DNA of 54,253 bases from Methanomicrobiaceae archaeon (GTDB lineage: Archaea; Halobacteriota; Methanomicrobia; Methanomicrobiales; Methanomicrobiaceae): contig JARVGI010000013.1 of assembly GCA_029762625.1 (NCBI GenBank), positions 1 through 54,253 of the forward strand, written 5' to 3'. Positions 16,311 to 25,309 of this stretch are shown piece by piece (position 1 is the stretch's first letter; each line of letters starts with the position of its first letter). Below the pieces are notes generated by a model. It ran no database searches and was not told where the DNA came from. It saw nothing but the letters and a program-made list of their open reading frames with translations. Position numbers and translations under genes: made by a program.

Positions 16311-17043
16311 AAAAAGGTGGTGCCAAAAATTGCCGGTGATCCCAAAGATTCACGTCATTGCCGCTGCAAATTGCAGATGCGTGGTGGTTCGATGTGAGTG
16401 ACAGGTCAGCAATGTTCCCCTGCGCTTTGTTTCATGCCCGCAGTGCGGTGCACCTGGCATGGTGTGTGGTTCTGGCATGATACGGCAATCAGGACGAAGC
16501 CCCTCGCATGTGTGCATATGCCATAATCCACCGCCGCGCGGTTGACAGGATCACCAGATATTTGTTAATGACACACAATTATTAATCTTCTTATGTTAAT
16601 CCAAAGGTGTTGCTGAACCCATCCTCCAAAGGTGACCCTCCCGGATAGGATGAAATGAAAAATGGGAATAGATGATATTTTGTGGTGATCCTTTTTAATA
16701 ACCCCGGAAGTTTTCGATTATGTGGAAAACATCTCTCGGTGAAGAGGATGGAGGTTCGAGGTGCGTGAGAGGTTATGGAGCGCCTCCATTGTTTCCATTT
16801 CGGGTCAACGTGCCAAGCTGGGGAACAGCTGCGTGTGGGATATCATGTATCCTGGATTCCATGCCGGTGCGTACAGACAGATACCAGACAACGACATTCT
16901 GGTCGGAAAATACCATACGGGGATCACCACAGAATATGTTAATTAACAAATGGTATTAATTTTACTAAATTAAGCCAAAATAATTTACTAAACCGGCTCC
17001 ATGTAGGGCAGGTGCTATGGGGGGCTACAAAAAAAGTGAGAAT
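16311..17043. other. 733-bp intergenic region, no convincing gene
   Basis: No frame here has convincing protein features; a 79-codon plus frame at 16720-16959 lacks a ribosome-binding site and recognisable motifs. AT-rich promoter-like patches occur at 16558-16605 and 16935-16995. The second includes the palindrome GTTAATTAAC (16938-16947) and a direct repeat TTTACTAAA at 16961-16969 and 16984-16992. An A7 tract at about 17029-17035 reads as a U-tract terminator for the minus-strand gene ending at 17044. Confidence 0.5.
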
Positions 17044-17277
17044 TCAGGTTTTGGTCTCCAGCATCCCGCCGCGCTCTTCTTCGGGCATAACCTCGAGGTA
17101 GACGATCTCGGCATCCATGTCCTTTGCGATCTGTTCAAGTTCGGTCTTCCTAAAATGAACTGCTTCAAACTTGGAGTGCTTTGATTCCTCTCCTACGACG
17201 GCAACAACCCGAAAGCGCGGCTGATGCACCCCGGTACCGACTTTCTGTCGCTCCCGCACATAGATCTTGACGCTCAT
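17044..17277 (-). CDS. conserved small methanogen protein, unknown function
   Basis: A 77-residue soluble protein starting MSVKIYVRERQKV. I favour the ATG at 17277 because GAGGATGTG precedes it and because this N-terminus looks domain-like; an in-frame ATG at 17349 would add 24 basic residues. The body alternates strands and one helix (FRKTELEQIAKDMDAEIVYLEV), suggesting a small alpha/beta fold. I recall similar proteins in other Methanomicrobiales but know of no assigned function. It is monocistronic, facing away from the TiaS-like gene, with a U-tract terminator directly downstream. Confidence 0.6.
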   Translation of the reverse strand: MSVKIYVRERQKVGTGVHQPRFRVVAVVGEESKHSKFEAVHFRKTELEQIAKDMDAEIVYLEVMPEEERGGMLETKT

Positions 17278-17440
17278 GGCTTTCACATCCTCGGACCGTA
17301 CCCTCGCATCCTCGGAAGGACGATCTCTGAATCGATACCTGTTATTCATCCGTAATAATATGATCCCTTTGTGGGGTAAACGGGGACTGGATTGGCGGAT
17401 GTTAATTAAATGTCATGTACTTTCTCTCAATTGATGTCCC

Positions 17441-17538
17441 TTTTATACTTCGAGGATCAATGGAGTACTCTGGAATCAGGCGAAGTTCAGGTGCTTCGCT
17501 TGTGTGTGTATCCATAGTGACTTGCAACAGGAACTAGT
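17441..17538 (+). promoter_or_regulatory. promoter and leader of the TiaS-like gene
   Basis: TTTTATACTT at 17441-17450 is a good TATA element; initiation about 25 bp downstream would give a leader of about 70 nt. AGGAACT lies just before the ATG at 17539. Confidence 0.45.
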
Positions 17539-18237
17539 ATGACGCTCTACCTTTCTATTGACGATACCGACGATCGAAATTCTCCGGGAACAGGAAACCT
17601 TGCGCGGAGAATTGCAGATCGCATCGCGACCGATTACCGGGTGCTCGGCGTGACCCGGCACCAGCTCTTCAATCATCCCGATATTCCCATGACATCGCAT
17701 AACAGCTGTGCCGTCATCCATGTGGAAAACGGAAGTCCCGGGGTTATCGAGGACATATACTCACGTGCACGGGAAATGGTGCTGGAGAATTGCGCACCCG
17801 GAAGTAATCCGGGAATTGCACTCGCCGCAGGCGACCGGATTTCTCCGGAAATTACCGCCTTCGGACTCTCGGCGAAGGTGTCTGTCCTCACCATCGCCGA
17901 AGCCCGCGGCCTTGCCGGAACAGCGGGGATTATTGCAGAAGGACTCGGAGAGACGGGAGGAGGCCTCATCGGATCGATCGCCGGGATAGGCCTTGCGGTC
18001 CTGCAAAACGACGGGCGGTTTGTACAGAAAGGAGATCTTCGGAACATACGGGGGAGGCAGCCGGTATCCACCCTGCTTTGCGCCGGGATCGACAGGGTGG
18101 TCACCCTCGATGGGATCCCGCTCACGCAGGGTCTTGTCGCCCTCCAGAAGTTCCCGCGCCCGGCTTGTATCAACGGCGAAGCGGTTCTCTTTGTCGAGCA
18201 ATCCGGAGAGGAATTCATCGACCTCAAGATCGGGTGA
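17539..18237 (+). CDS. TiaS-related protein lacking the C-terminal nucleic-acid-binding domains
   Basis: A 232-residue protein. Its N-terminus LSIDDTDDRNSPGTGNLA resembles the nucleotide-binding start (GIDDTDSxxG) of TiaS, the archaeal enzyme that attaches agmatine to C34 of tRNA-Ile2. TiaS itself is about twice this length and carries C-terminal OB and zinc-ribbon domains, which are missing here. The remaining sequence (SHNSCAVIHVENG, AFGLSAKVSVLTI, GLGETGGGLIGSIAGIGLA) fits a standalone kinase-like domain. Function is therefore open: tRNA modification is possible but not demonstrated. The gene appears to be transcribed alone, with a TATA box at 17441. Confidence 0.6.
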   Translation: MTLYLSIDDTDDRNSPGTGNLARRIADRIATDYRVLGVTRHQLFNHPDIPMTSHNSCAVIHVENGSPGVIEDIYSRAREMVLENCAPGSNPGIALAAGDRISPEITAFGLSAKVSVLTIAEARGLAGTAGIIAEGLGETGGGLIGSIAGIGLAVLQNDGRFVQKGDLRNIRGRQPVSTLLCAGIDRVVTLDGIPLTQGLVALQKFPRPACINGEAVLFVEQSGEEFIDLKIG

Positions 18238-18397
18238 CTGCGGTTTCCAGGTTCCCTGTTCGCTCTCCCGGGTATCGCGACAGTTTTCCCGATCCCGGGA
18301 CCAAACCACCAATCTCTCTTTTTCACCGCTATCTGCGGTGCCGCAGACGTTTCAATAGCTATATGGCATGGGGGGGCATACGTCCCTATATCGCCCA

Positions 18398-18577
18398 ATG
18401 ATGTCTGATCTTCTTATTTACGGGGTAATTGGCATTCTGACCTTTGCAATCGGACTGCTCGCCGGGTACGTTGCCACAACCGTATATCACCGGCGACGGT
18501 TTATCCTGGTTGCGGAAGGGTGCAGGGACGCCGATTCAATCGAGCCGCTCATCGATGAACTGGAGAGGGAGTCGTGA
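18398..18577 (+). CDS. single-pass membrane microprotein, first of a tandem pair
   Basis: A 59-residue protein, or 58 if the second ATG at 18401 is used. Residues 7-30 are one hydrophobic span (LIYGVIGILTFAIGLLAGYVATT), followed by a positively charged HRRR and an acidic tail with IEPLIDELE. Positive residues after the span predict a cytoplasmic C-terminus. It aligns without gaps with the next microprotein, keeping TF, GLL, a Cys at position 41, I-x-P and LE near the end. The function is unknown. No strong ribosome-binding site precedes it. Confidence 0.6.
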   Translation: MMSDLLIYGVIGILTFAIGLLAGYVATTVYHRRRFILVAEGCRDADSIEPLIDELERES

Positions 18578-18623
18578 AACCTATGCAGGGGACTGCGACG
18601 CTCTGCTGTGGGGTGGGCGGACG

Positions 18624-18803
18624 ATGATTGATCCGCTGAGCTACCTGCTTATCAGCATCACCACGTTCTGCTTTGGCCTTCTGGTGAGTTTCCAGATATC
18701 CCATATCTTCTACTGCAGGAAACTCACCAGACTCGCAAAGCGCTGCGTCAACACCGGGACAATCGCCCCGGTTTTGGTGGATCTGGAGGAGACCGGGAGG
18801 TAA
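18624..18803 (+). CDS. single-pass membrane microprotein, second of a tandem pair
   Basis: A 59-residue paralogue of the preceding microprotein, starting at ATG 18624 after GGTGGGCGGA. Residues 7-30 span the membrane (LLISITTFCFGLLVSFQIS), followed by CRK and a tail with TIAPVLVDLEE. An ungapped alignment with its neighbour gives about 18 identities in 58 positions, including Cys41. The pair sits between the TiaS-like gene and an MBL hydrolase, 46 bp apart. A role as membrane subunits or regulators is speculative. Confidence 0.6.
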   Translation: MIDPLSYLLISITTFCFGLLVSFQISHIFYCRKLTRLAKRCVNTGTIAPVLVDLEETGR

Positions 18804-18864
18804 CAGTCCTGCCGCGGGTTCGTTCGAATGCTGTTATATGGCGTGAGGAGATACCAATAGGAGG

Positions 18865-19650
18865 ATGAATGTCTGCGTCCTCGCAAGCGGCAGTAAAGGG
18901 AATTGCATCTATATCGAGGGAAGTAACGGAGCCCTCCTCGTTGATGCGGGGCTAAGTGCGCGGGAAATTCTGAACCGGGTTGAGACCGCCGGTGGCAGTG
19001 TCGATCGGATCGAGGCGATTCTGGTCACCCATGAGCATACGGATCACATCCGGGGGGGTGATGTGCTCGCCCGCAGACTGGGCATCCCGGTGGTCGCGAC
19101 GAGAGGAACGCTCTCCGAATACCTCGATCACCGGCGCTCATCGAGAAAACCGCTGCAAACCACGGCATGCCGCTGCGGAGAACCCCTCTCCTTCGGCGAC
19201 TTCTTTATCGAACCGTTTGCAACCTCGCACGATGCCATCGAACCGTGCGGGTTCTGTATTCGTGAACATGATCTTGAAGTGGGCTGCTGTACCGACACTG
19301 GCGAGGTATCCCCCGCCATGCTCGAACGGCTGAGGAGGTGCGATGCCCTTGTCATCGAGAGCAATCATTGCCCGGAAATGCTGGAAAACGGCCCTTATCC
19401 GGCATTCCTGAAGAAACGTATCCGCGATGTAAAGCGGGGGCATCTCTCCAACATCGCCTGCGCGGCCTGCCTCAAGTCCCTGGCGGACGATCTTCATGCG
19501 GTAACTCTTGCCCACCTGAGCGAGGTGAACAACCGTCCCGAAATCGCCCTCGCCGCCGCTACCAGTGCCGGAGGGCTGGGGCTATTCGCCGGCAGCATTC
19601 CTCTCCGGGTGGCCAGACAGCATGAAGTCACCGAGACCATGCAGGTATAG
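18865..19650 (+). CDS. metallo-beta-lactamase fold hydrolase (YycJ/WalJ-like)
   Basis: A 261-residue MBL-fold protein. The metal-binding motif HEHTDH is at residues 56-61, with ASGSKGNCIYIE at the start, DAGLSAREI near 27-35 and later VIESNHCPEM and LAHLSEVN carrying further ligands. This arrangement matches the YycJ/WalJ group of the superfamily, proposed to be DNA- or RNA-processing nucleases in bacteria; archaeal members are uncharacterised. It is cytoplasmic with two metal ions. The DNA ligase gene starts 48 bp downstream, which would suit a role in DNA repair, though that is inference. Confidence 0.8.
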   Translation: MNVCVLASGSKGNCIYIEGSNGALLVDAGLSAREILNRVETAGGSVDRIEAILVTHEHTDHIRGGDVLARRLGIPVVATRGTLSEYLDHRRSSRKPLQTTACRCGEPLSFGDFFIEPFATSHDAIEPCGFCIREHDLEVGCCTDTGEVSPAMLERLRRCDALVIESNHCPEMLENGPYPAFLKKRIRDVKRGHLSNIACAACLKSLADDLHAVTLAHLSEVNNRPEIALAAATSAGGLGLFAGSIPLRVARQHEVTETMQV

Positions 19651-19698
19651 GTACCGTAGATGATGGCCGGAAACGTACAGGAAATGCAACGGTGACAT

Positions 19699-21336
19699 AT
19701 GGATTTTATCGTTTTTTCACAGCTCTGTGAACGACTCGAAGGGATATCGGGAAGGCTCGAGATGATCGATGTCGTCAGCAGGGCCATCCCTCCGCTCAGC
19801 GAGGAGGAGCTTCCCATATTCGTACGTTTTTTAATGGGAAAGATCTTCCCCGACTGGAGCCCGCTCAAAGTGGGCATCGGGCCCAATCTTCTCTTCGAGG
19901 CGGTTGCCTATGTGGCGGGGAAGAAGAAGGGTGAGGTGATCGACGAGATCAACCGCATCGGGGATGCGGGCATCGCACTCGAGCACCTGCTTTCCTCCAA
20001 GGAACAGACCTCGTTTTTTTCAAAATCCCTTGACCTGGTGGAGGTCTTTCGCGATTTCGAGTACCTCGCCCGCATCGAGGGGACGCGCACGCAGCGCGAG
20101 AAACTGAAGGTGATACGAAAACTCTTCGCCGATGCGCAGCCCATCGAAGGCCGTTACATCGCCCGTCTCCTGCTCGGCGAGCTCAGGATCGGGATGGGCG
20201 AGGGGAATATGCGGGATGCGATCGCCAGAGCGTATCAGGTGGAGGCGGCCCTCGTGGAACATGCCCACCAGCTGACCAATGATCTCGGCGAGGTTGCGCT
20301 GCTGGCGAAGAATGGTCCGGATGCGCTCCGCACTGTCTTCATCGAACCGTTCCGCCCCGTCAAAATGATGCTCGCACAGCAGGGAACCATCGAGGATATG
20401 ATGAAGAATGGCGGGGAGGTCGCCGCCGAGTTCAAGTACGACGGATCGAGGTTTCAGTTTCATAAAAAGGGCGATGAGTCCCGCATTTACTCCCGCAAAC
20501 TGGAGGAGGTTACCAATGCACTCCCCGATATCGTGCAGCACCTCTCGCAGGCCACTGACCACGACGTAATCTTCGATGGGGAGGTCCTGGCAGTCAGGGA
20601 CGGACGTACGCTGCCGTTCCAGTACGTGCTGCGGCGTTTCCGCAGGAAACATGATATCGACGCACATGTGGAGCAGATCGAGATGATCCCGATGGTGTTT
20701 GATCTGCTCTACCTGGATGGAAGGACGCTGCTGGACGAGCCCCTCCTGGTGCGGCGCGAGCTGCTCGAAACTACGCTCCGCGCCCATGTCGCACCCCAGG
20801 TGAGAAGCGGGGATCCGCAGTCTATCGAGTCGTTCTACCGCAATGCGCTGGATAAGGGACATGAGGGCATCATGCTCAAGGCGCTCGATTCCCTCTATAC
20901 GCCAGGCGTCCGCGGCAGGCAGTGGGTGAAGATCAAGCCCGCGGTGGATACCATGGATCTTGCGGTCATCGGAGCCGAGTGGGGTGAGGGCAGGCGTGCC
21001 CGCGTGTTCGGATCATTTCTGCTCGCCTGTCAGGATGAGGGCGAGCTCCTGCCCGTGGGGAAGGTGGCAACGGGTTTTTCGGACGAGATGCTGGCCGAGA
21101 TCTATGCGCTTCTCAAGGACTCCGTGATTGCGCATTCCGGCAAGGAGGTTACCTTTGAACCCGGGACGGTCTTTGAAGTTGGATATGCCGAACTTCAACA
21201 GAGTCCGAATTATCGCAGCGGGTTCGCACTTCGCTTCCCGCGTTTTGTCCGTCTGCGTGATGACAAAAGCGTCGACGAGATCGAGACGCTGGAGCAGGTG
21301 AAAGAACGGTATAAAAAAAGGATTACACCTGCATGA
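19699..21336 (+). CDS. lig: ATP-dependent DNA ligase
   Basis: A 545-residue archaeal ligase that seals nicks in replication and repair. The nucleotidyl-accepting lysine is Lys246 in EFKYDGSR (motif I). Later motifs include FDGEVLAV (III), [12 protein letters not shown] (IV) and QWVKIKP (V). Residues 1-210 form the N-terminal helical DNA-binding domain, and the end is an OB-fold domain. Length matches other euryarchaeal ATP ligases. It acts in the cytoplasm, usually with PCNA. Its last 14 bp overlap, on the opposite strand, the end of the membrane-protein gene. Confidence 0.95.
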   Translation: MDFIVFSQLCERLEGISGRLEMIDVVSRAIPPLSEEELPIFVRFLMGKIFPDWSPLKVGIGPNLLFEAVAYVAGKKKGEVIDEINRIGDAGIALEHLLSSKEQTSFFSKSLDLVEVFRDFEYLARIEGTRTQREKLKVIRKLFADAQPIEGRYIARLLLGELRIGMGEGNMRDAIARAYQVEAALVEHAHQLTNDLGEVALLAKNGPDALRTVFIEPFRPVKMMLAQQGTIEDMMKNGGEVAAEFKYDGSRFQFHKKGDESRIYSRKLEEVTNALPDIVQHLSQATDHDVIFDGEVLAVRDGRTLPFQYVLRRFRRKHDIDAHVEQIEMIPMVFDLLYLDGRTLLDEPLLVRRELLETTLRAHVAPQVRSGDPQSIESFYRNALDKGHEGIMLKALDSLYTPGVRGRQWVKIKPAVDTMDLAVIGAEWGEGRRARVFGSFLLACQDEGELLPVGKVATGFSDEMLAEIYALLKDSVIAHSGKEVTFEPGTVFEVGYAELQQSPNYRSGFALRFPRFVRLRDDKSVDEIETLEQVKERYKKRITPA

Positions 21337-22108
21337 CGCGGAACATCTCCCTGTTCTCGTCTCCCTCGACAAAGGCCTGCCAGTCATAGGCATGACCCTC
21401 TACGTTTTCGAAACGCACTTCGCCGTTGAAATCGGTGAATTTGGTATGGAAGGTAATATCCTCGCGTTTTTTCAGTATTACCTTGACATCAGGAACCGGT
21501 TTTCCATTCTCCTTCTTCACCACCCGGAACCGCAGGTTGGGATTGGTCGGTGTGAGGGTCTTCTGATGGTCGGTCCCTTTCGAGACTGCACCGCTTCCCG
21601 TCGGCATGGCAGTTGTATCGACGAGTGGGTTTCCATGGAGCAGAATAAGCATATAGTATCCGAACAGGAAGAGAAGAAGACCCGAGGAGCCCGCAAGAAT
21701 AATCCCGAAGACGAAGCTGCTCTCATCAAAGAAGTAGGAGAAGAAATCAGACGCACTCGTAAACGCAGTAATATCCGTCGATATCGTGATCAGCACGAGG
21801 GCGACGATGATCACGAGGACACTGCCGATGGCGATGAGCAGAAAGGCGAGCAGCGACAAAACGAGGTGCACAAACCGGGATATCTCTTTTTTGGGCGACT
21901 GGCGCCGGCTGATCTTGTAAAGAAGGACGAAAAAGACATTCAGTATGATAATTGCGGCCACGAAGATGTTGAAGTAGTCATTTGAATTGAGGGTGACAGC
22001 ACTGGTTGTCGCCCCGCTCATTCCGGATGTAACCCCCGCCTGAGCTGTGGGAATGAGGCTGGCGAGGAGTGCGATCAGGATGAATGCTGAAACGAGTTTT
22101 CCTCTCAT
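21323..22108 (-). CDS. membrane protein with signal peptide and C-terminal beta-domain, unknown function
   Basis: A 261-residue protein. Residues 1-24 look like a cleaved signal (ending TAQAG). Three hydrophobic spans follow, at about 47-66, 82-112 and 133-160. The C-terminal 75 residues ([22 protein letters not shown] in outline, then [15 protein letters not shown]) resemble a carboxypeptidase-regulatory or Ig-like beta-sandwich, probably exposed outside or to the cytosol depending on topology. No enzymatic motif was seen. It is convergent with the DNA ligase, with a 14-bp overlap, and has an AT-rich promoter at about 22110-22145. Confidence 0.65.
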   Translation of the reverse strand: MRGKLVSAFILIALLASLIPTAQAGVTSGMSGATTSAVTLNSNDYFNIFVAAIIILNVFFVLLYKISRRQSPKKEISRFVHLVLSLLAFLLIAIGSVLVIIVALVLITISTDITAFTSASDFFSYFFDESSFVFGIILAGSSGLLLFLFGYYMLILLHGNPLVDTTAMPTGSGAVSKGTDHQKTLTPTNPNLRFRVVKKENGKPVPDVKVILKKREDITFHTKFTDFNGEVRFENVEGHAYDWQAFVEGDENREMFRVMQV

Positions 22109-22141
22109 TACCAGTGCTGTACCTTTCGAAAATATAACTAT

Positions 22142-23299
22142 TTATAATTTTAACGCAAAGTCGAACAGTGTTTTTTGCGTCCTTATTCCCGGAATCAGGG
22201 TGCTGTAATTGAGCCATTTTCCGGATCCCATGATCTGGCATATCCGGGCAACCCCCGCATCGAGGCTCTCGACTGGCTCAGGGTTCTCCTGTATCGCACG
22301 GCGGACGGCCTCCCTGATCACCCATGTCCCGAGTGGTGCCCAATACTCGCCGCGTATGCGGCGGATCACAAGGACACTGGCGCTGCGGCCTATCCGTGCG
22401 AGGTGTTCCGCAATCCCGAGACGTGCCGAATAGTACGCCCCGGCAATGGGGGAATAGCCGTTTTTTGTACCTTTCTCTCCATCGGCAAGGATAGTTTCGG
22501 TCTCCGGCGCCCAGATGCTCTGCTTCTCCCACTGCTCAATCATCTCGAACCTCCACTGACCCGGGATCATGAGGATAATAATGCGATTGGCAAAGAGTTC
22601 TGCGCTATACAGCCGGATGGCATCGAGAGGCGGCGCATGGGAGATCTGCGCTCTCAATCCTGCCGACAGCATCTCGTCGACCGCCGTAATCGCCCAGCGT
22701 GTGGGCACCGCATGCCGCTTCACCCCGAGCAGCCCTGCAGAGAGAAGCTGGGTGATGCGGTGCTCGTCGATCCCCTCGCCGTAGAGCAAACGAACCGCGT
22801 CCGCTGTCCGCAAATCGTAATCGGAGGTGACACGGTCAACCGGCCGCTCCGGTTTTGCATTGTCGAGCACCGAAATCGTTTTCAGTGCGCCCTTCATCCC
22901 GACAGGTGCCAGTGTCCCGTCAAAGGTAAGATCGAAGCGGATCGGGCTGTGAAAACGTGCCTCCACATCGACCGGAACCGCGGACAGGGCGACTTCGCAG
23001 AGGGCGTCCTGCACCGATGCGAGCCCGGTGTTCCCCCTGATGGTCCGTGCGCGCACGCCGACGATATCGTCGATGGAGTATCCCCTGCGCAGCCACTCTT
23101 TCGGGCTGTCCGGTTCTCCGGTGAGAAGAGGGCCCGCGCTCATGCGGGGAAATCCCCTGCTTCCCACGAATACCGAGGGCGCTTCGCCCATGTAGGCGTC
23201 CATCGGCTTCATCGAGACCGCTGCATGGAACCTGCTGGTGACGGGGCACTTCGATCGCCCGCATAGCCCCTTTCCCTTGCATTGTGCGCAGAGGTTCAT
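22142..23299 (-). CDS. nreA: archaeal DNA repair protein NreA
   Basis: A 385-residue NreA-family protein. The N-terminal zinc motif has cysteines 4, 7, 13 and 18 in LCAQCKGKGLCGRSKCP. At the extreme C-terminus QKTLFDF is a PCNA-interacting (PIP) motif, a known feature of NreA in haloarchaea and methanogens, where loss sensitises cells to mitomycin-type damage. I chose the ATG at 23299: it overlaps the upstream stop by 4 bp (ATGA), whereas the longer frame to 23377 would overlap by 82 bp. It probably acts with PCNA at damaged DNA. It is translationally coupled to the DUF2117 gene upstream. Confidence 0.85.
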   Translation of the reverse strand: MNLCAQCKGKGLCGRSKCPVTSRFHAAVSMKPMDAYMGEAPSVFVGSRGFPRMSAGPLLTGEPDSPKEWLRRGYSIDDIVGVRARTIRGNTGLASVQDALCEVALSAVPVDVEARFHSPIRFDLTFDGTLAPVGMKGALKTISVLDNAKPERPVDRVTSDYDLRTADAVRLLYGEGIDEHRITQLLSAGLLGVKRHAVPTRWAITAVDEMLSAGLRAQISHAPPLDAIRLYSAELFANRIIILMIPGQWRFEMIEQWEKQSIWAPETETILADGEKGTKNGYSPIAGAYYSARLGIAEHLARIGRSASVLVIRRIRGEYWAPLGTWVIREAVRRAIQENPEPVESLDAGVARICQIMGSGKWLNYSTLIPGIRTQKTLFDFALKL

Positions 23300-24342
23300 G
23301 GGGAGCCCTGGAGATCGACCACCACCCGCACCCTCCCCTTCAATGCCTGTAGCATCCTCGCTGTCCATGCAGACCACTCATGCAGCATACTATCAAGGCT
23401 TCCTGCGATTTCGGTGCCGAGATCATCATCGCGTTCATTGAGCGCTTCCACCACCACCGAGCCCGGTGCGTAGGCCGCCTCGATGATCCCGTCGCAGTCG
23501 CCGTCCACAACCCCGAAGACCGGGATTCCCCGATGAGCACAGATATGTGCGCATACGGCGGTGGTATCGTCGCCGATACTGAGCACGCCGCATATCTCGC
23601 CGCTGAGCCTGCGGTAGATCTCGTGCCCGCAGTGGTCGATAACCAGAATGCGCCCCCGGCCGCGGCCCACGCCGGCATGCTGTGCGCCTGATGCACGCAG
23701 AATTCCGCTCTTGCACCACGCCGAGGTGAGATCCAGCAGCTCTCTGTGGTGCAGTTTTTCAATCCCGTGCGACTTTGGTTCGATCCCTGCAACGCATTTG
23801 AGCATGCCGTCGGGAGCGCTCAGCACCACCGAGGACGCCGTGGCCGTCCCCACCACAATCCCGTTTACAAAAACCGGTTCGCCGGGAATGCATCCTCTGA
23901 TGGTCCTCGTCTTCGTCTCTGTCTGCGGGCTGCTTTGCGCTTTTTTCACTGTATAGCCCGTTTTTTGCGCCAGGTACTCCCCAAGCTCACTATCGCCTCC
24001 ATCCCACACCCAGACCGTCCTGCATGAGCACTCGACCTGGACGAGACCCCGCCGGGGATCCAGCCTCCCGGCGACGATGTCGCCAAAGACGTATCCCGAA
24101 TCTTCTAACCTGCCCCTGTTGACCAGAAATGCGTCTCCCGGTTCCTGCGCGAGAATCGCAGATGGGGGCTCTGCGCAGAACTCCACTGGAAGATGTGATT
24201 CTTCCGCGGCCGTACGGGCAATGACGCCTGCGACGACGGAGCGATTGGGCCGGATGCTTTTCATCAGCCATCCGGCCTCGCCGCTGTCAAAGACAGCAGG
24301 ACCGTGCAGGACCATGGTGAGTTCCCGCCGATTCACTTGCAT
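23296..24342 (-). CDS. DUF2117 family protein
   Basis: A 348-residue archaeal protein that I recognise as DUF2117-like; no function is established. It begins MQVNRRELTMVLHGPAVFDSGEAG behind GGAGGGAG, eight bases before the ATG at 24342. The first part (VLHGPAVFDSG) and a later region with VIDHCGHE, GDDTTAVCAHICAHRGIPVFGVVDGD and ERDDDLG suggest a Rossmann-like alpha/beta domain with acidic residues. There is no signal peptide or membrane span. It is the first gene of a two-gene operon with nreA, overlapping it by 4 bp, so a DNA-repair or nucleotide-related role is possible by association only. Confidence 0.7.
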   Translation of the reverse strand: MQVNRRELTMVLHGPAVFDSGEAGWLMKSIRPNRSVVAGVIARTAAEESHLPVEFCAEPPSAILAQEPGDAFLVNRGRLEDSGYVFGDIVAGRLDPRRGLVQVECSCRTVWVWDGGDSELGEYLAQKTGYTVKKAQSSPQTETKTRTIRGCIPGEPVFVNGIVVGTATASSVVLSAPDGMLKCVAGIEPKSHGIEKLHHRELLDLTSAWCKSGILRASGAQHAGVGRGRGRILVIDHCGHEIYRRLSGEICGVLSIGDDTTAVCAHICAHRGIPVFGVVDGDCDGIIEAAYAPGSVVVEALNERDDDLGTEIAGSLDSMLHEWSAWTARMLQALKGRVRVVVDLQGSP

Positions 24343-24405
24343 GGTGCTTCTCCCTCCTGGATTGGGCCTTTCCTCCGATACGGGGCGAGGTGCATGATAC
24401 CCGTA

Positions 24406-25092
24406 TCAATTGCCCGATGTGTTCTTGGGGAGGTAGGGGATGAGGGATGAGGCGAGTTTTGCGATGTCGAGCGACTGCATGATGACTTTCCCGGGCCCTG
24501 TGAGGGTTGTCAGGAAGAGCCCCTCTCCACCGAAGAGCACCGTTTTAACGCCGCCGACAAAGGCGATGTCATAGGAGACGGTGCTTTCGAATCCCACTAC
24601 GAGACCGGTTTCGACCTTCACGACCTCGCCCGGCCCAAGTTCTCTCTCGAATACGTCGCCAGCGCAGTGCAGAAATGCCTTTCCCTCCCCGGCGAGCTTC
24701 TGGAGAATAAATCCTTCTCCGCCGAAGAAACCGGATCTGATGCGTTTCGTAAACGTAATTTCAAGGTTCACTCCCTTTTCGGAGCAGAGGAAGGCATCTT
24801 TCTGTGCAATAAACTCGTTGCCGTTGAGGGTGATGGGGATGATCTTCCCGGGAACGTTTCCTGCAAAGGAAACGAATCCATTGCTGCCTTCGGGGGTAAA
24901 TTCTGTCAAGAACAGACTTTCCCCGGAGACGGCCCGCTTCAGGCCGCCCAGAAGCCCGCCCTTCATATTGGTGCGCATCTGCATAGTGCCACTCATATTC
25001 ACCATGGCACCCGCCTCTGCGCAGATGCGCTCGCCATTGTCCAGTGTGATAGTTACCATCTGGAGATTGTCTCCGGCTATAGTGTACTGCAT
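24406..25092 (-). CDS. AIM24/TIGR00266 family protein
   Basis: A 228-residue beta-rich protein of the AIM24 (TIGR00266) family. The repeated Gly-rich blocks AGAMVNMSGTMQMRT, GGLLGGLKRAVSGES, FFGGEGFILQKL and LFGGEGLFLTTLTGPGKV are diagnostic. The fold is a double-stranded beta-helix barrel of the tryptophan RNA-binding attenuator-like type. Members are widespread, cytoplasmic, and of unknown biochemical role. The ATG at 25092 begins MQYTIAGDNLQ. It is divergent from the ATC-hydrolase-like gene, sharing an AT-rich promoter region. Confidence 0.85.
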   Translation of the reverse strand: MQYTIAGDNLQMVTITLDNGERICAEAGAMVNMSGTMQMRTNMKGGLLGGLKRAVSGESLFLTEFTPEGSNGFVSFAGNVPGKIIPITLNGNEFIAQKDAFLCSEKGVNLEITFTKRIRSGFFGGEGFILQKLAGEGKAFLHCAGDVFERELGPGEVVKVETGLVVGFESTVSYDIAFVGGVKTVLFGGEGLFLTTLTGPGKVIMQSLDIAKLASSLIPYLPKNTSGN

Positions 25093-25159
25093 ACGATATC
25101 ACTAAGTGGTTGTCCTGTCCCGTGATATACAATATGTTTGGGGATCGAAGGGGGGATTT

Positions 25160-25225
25160 GGGCATAGGTATAAATATTATAATTAGATTATTATTCTTCA
25201 TACCCTATAAATAGTGACCACGACA
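25160..25225. promoter_or_regulatory. divergent promoter region, AIM24 gene and ATC-hydrolase-like gene
   Basis: Two AT-rich elements lie in this gap: GGTATAAATATTATAATTAG (25167-25186), placed to serve the minus-strand AIM24 gene, and CCCTATAAATAG (about 25203-25214), placed to serve the plus-strand gene. The plus gene has a strong GGAGGAGAG site just before its ATG at 25310. Confidence 0.5.
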
Positions 25226-25309
25226 GATTAACAGAATTGTTCGACATTGCTTTCCGGACAATCGACTGCCCCAACATCCATGCAGGGAGAAAATACGGAG
25301 GAGAGAGAA

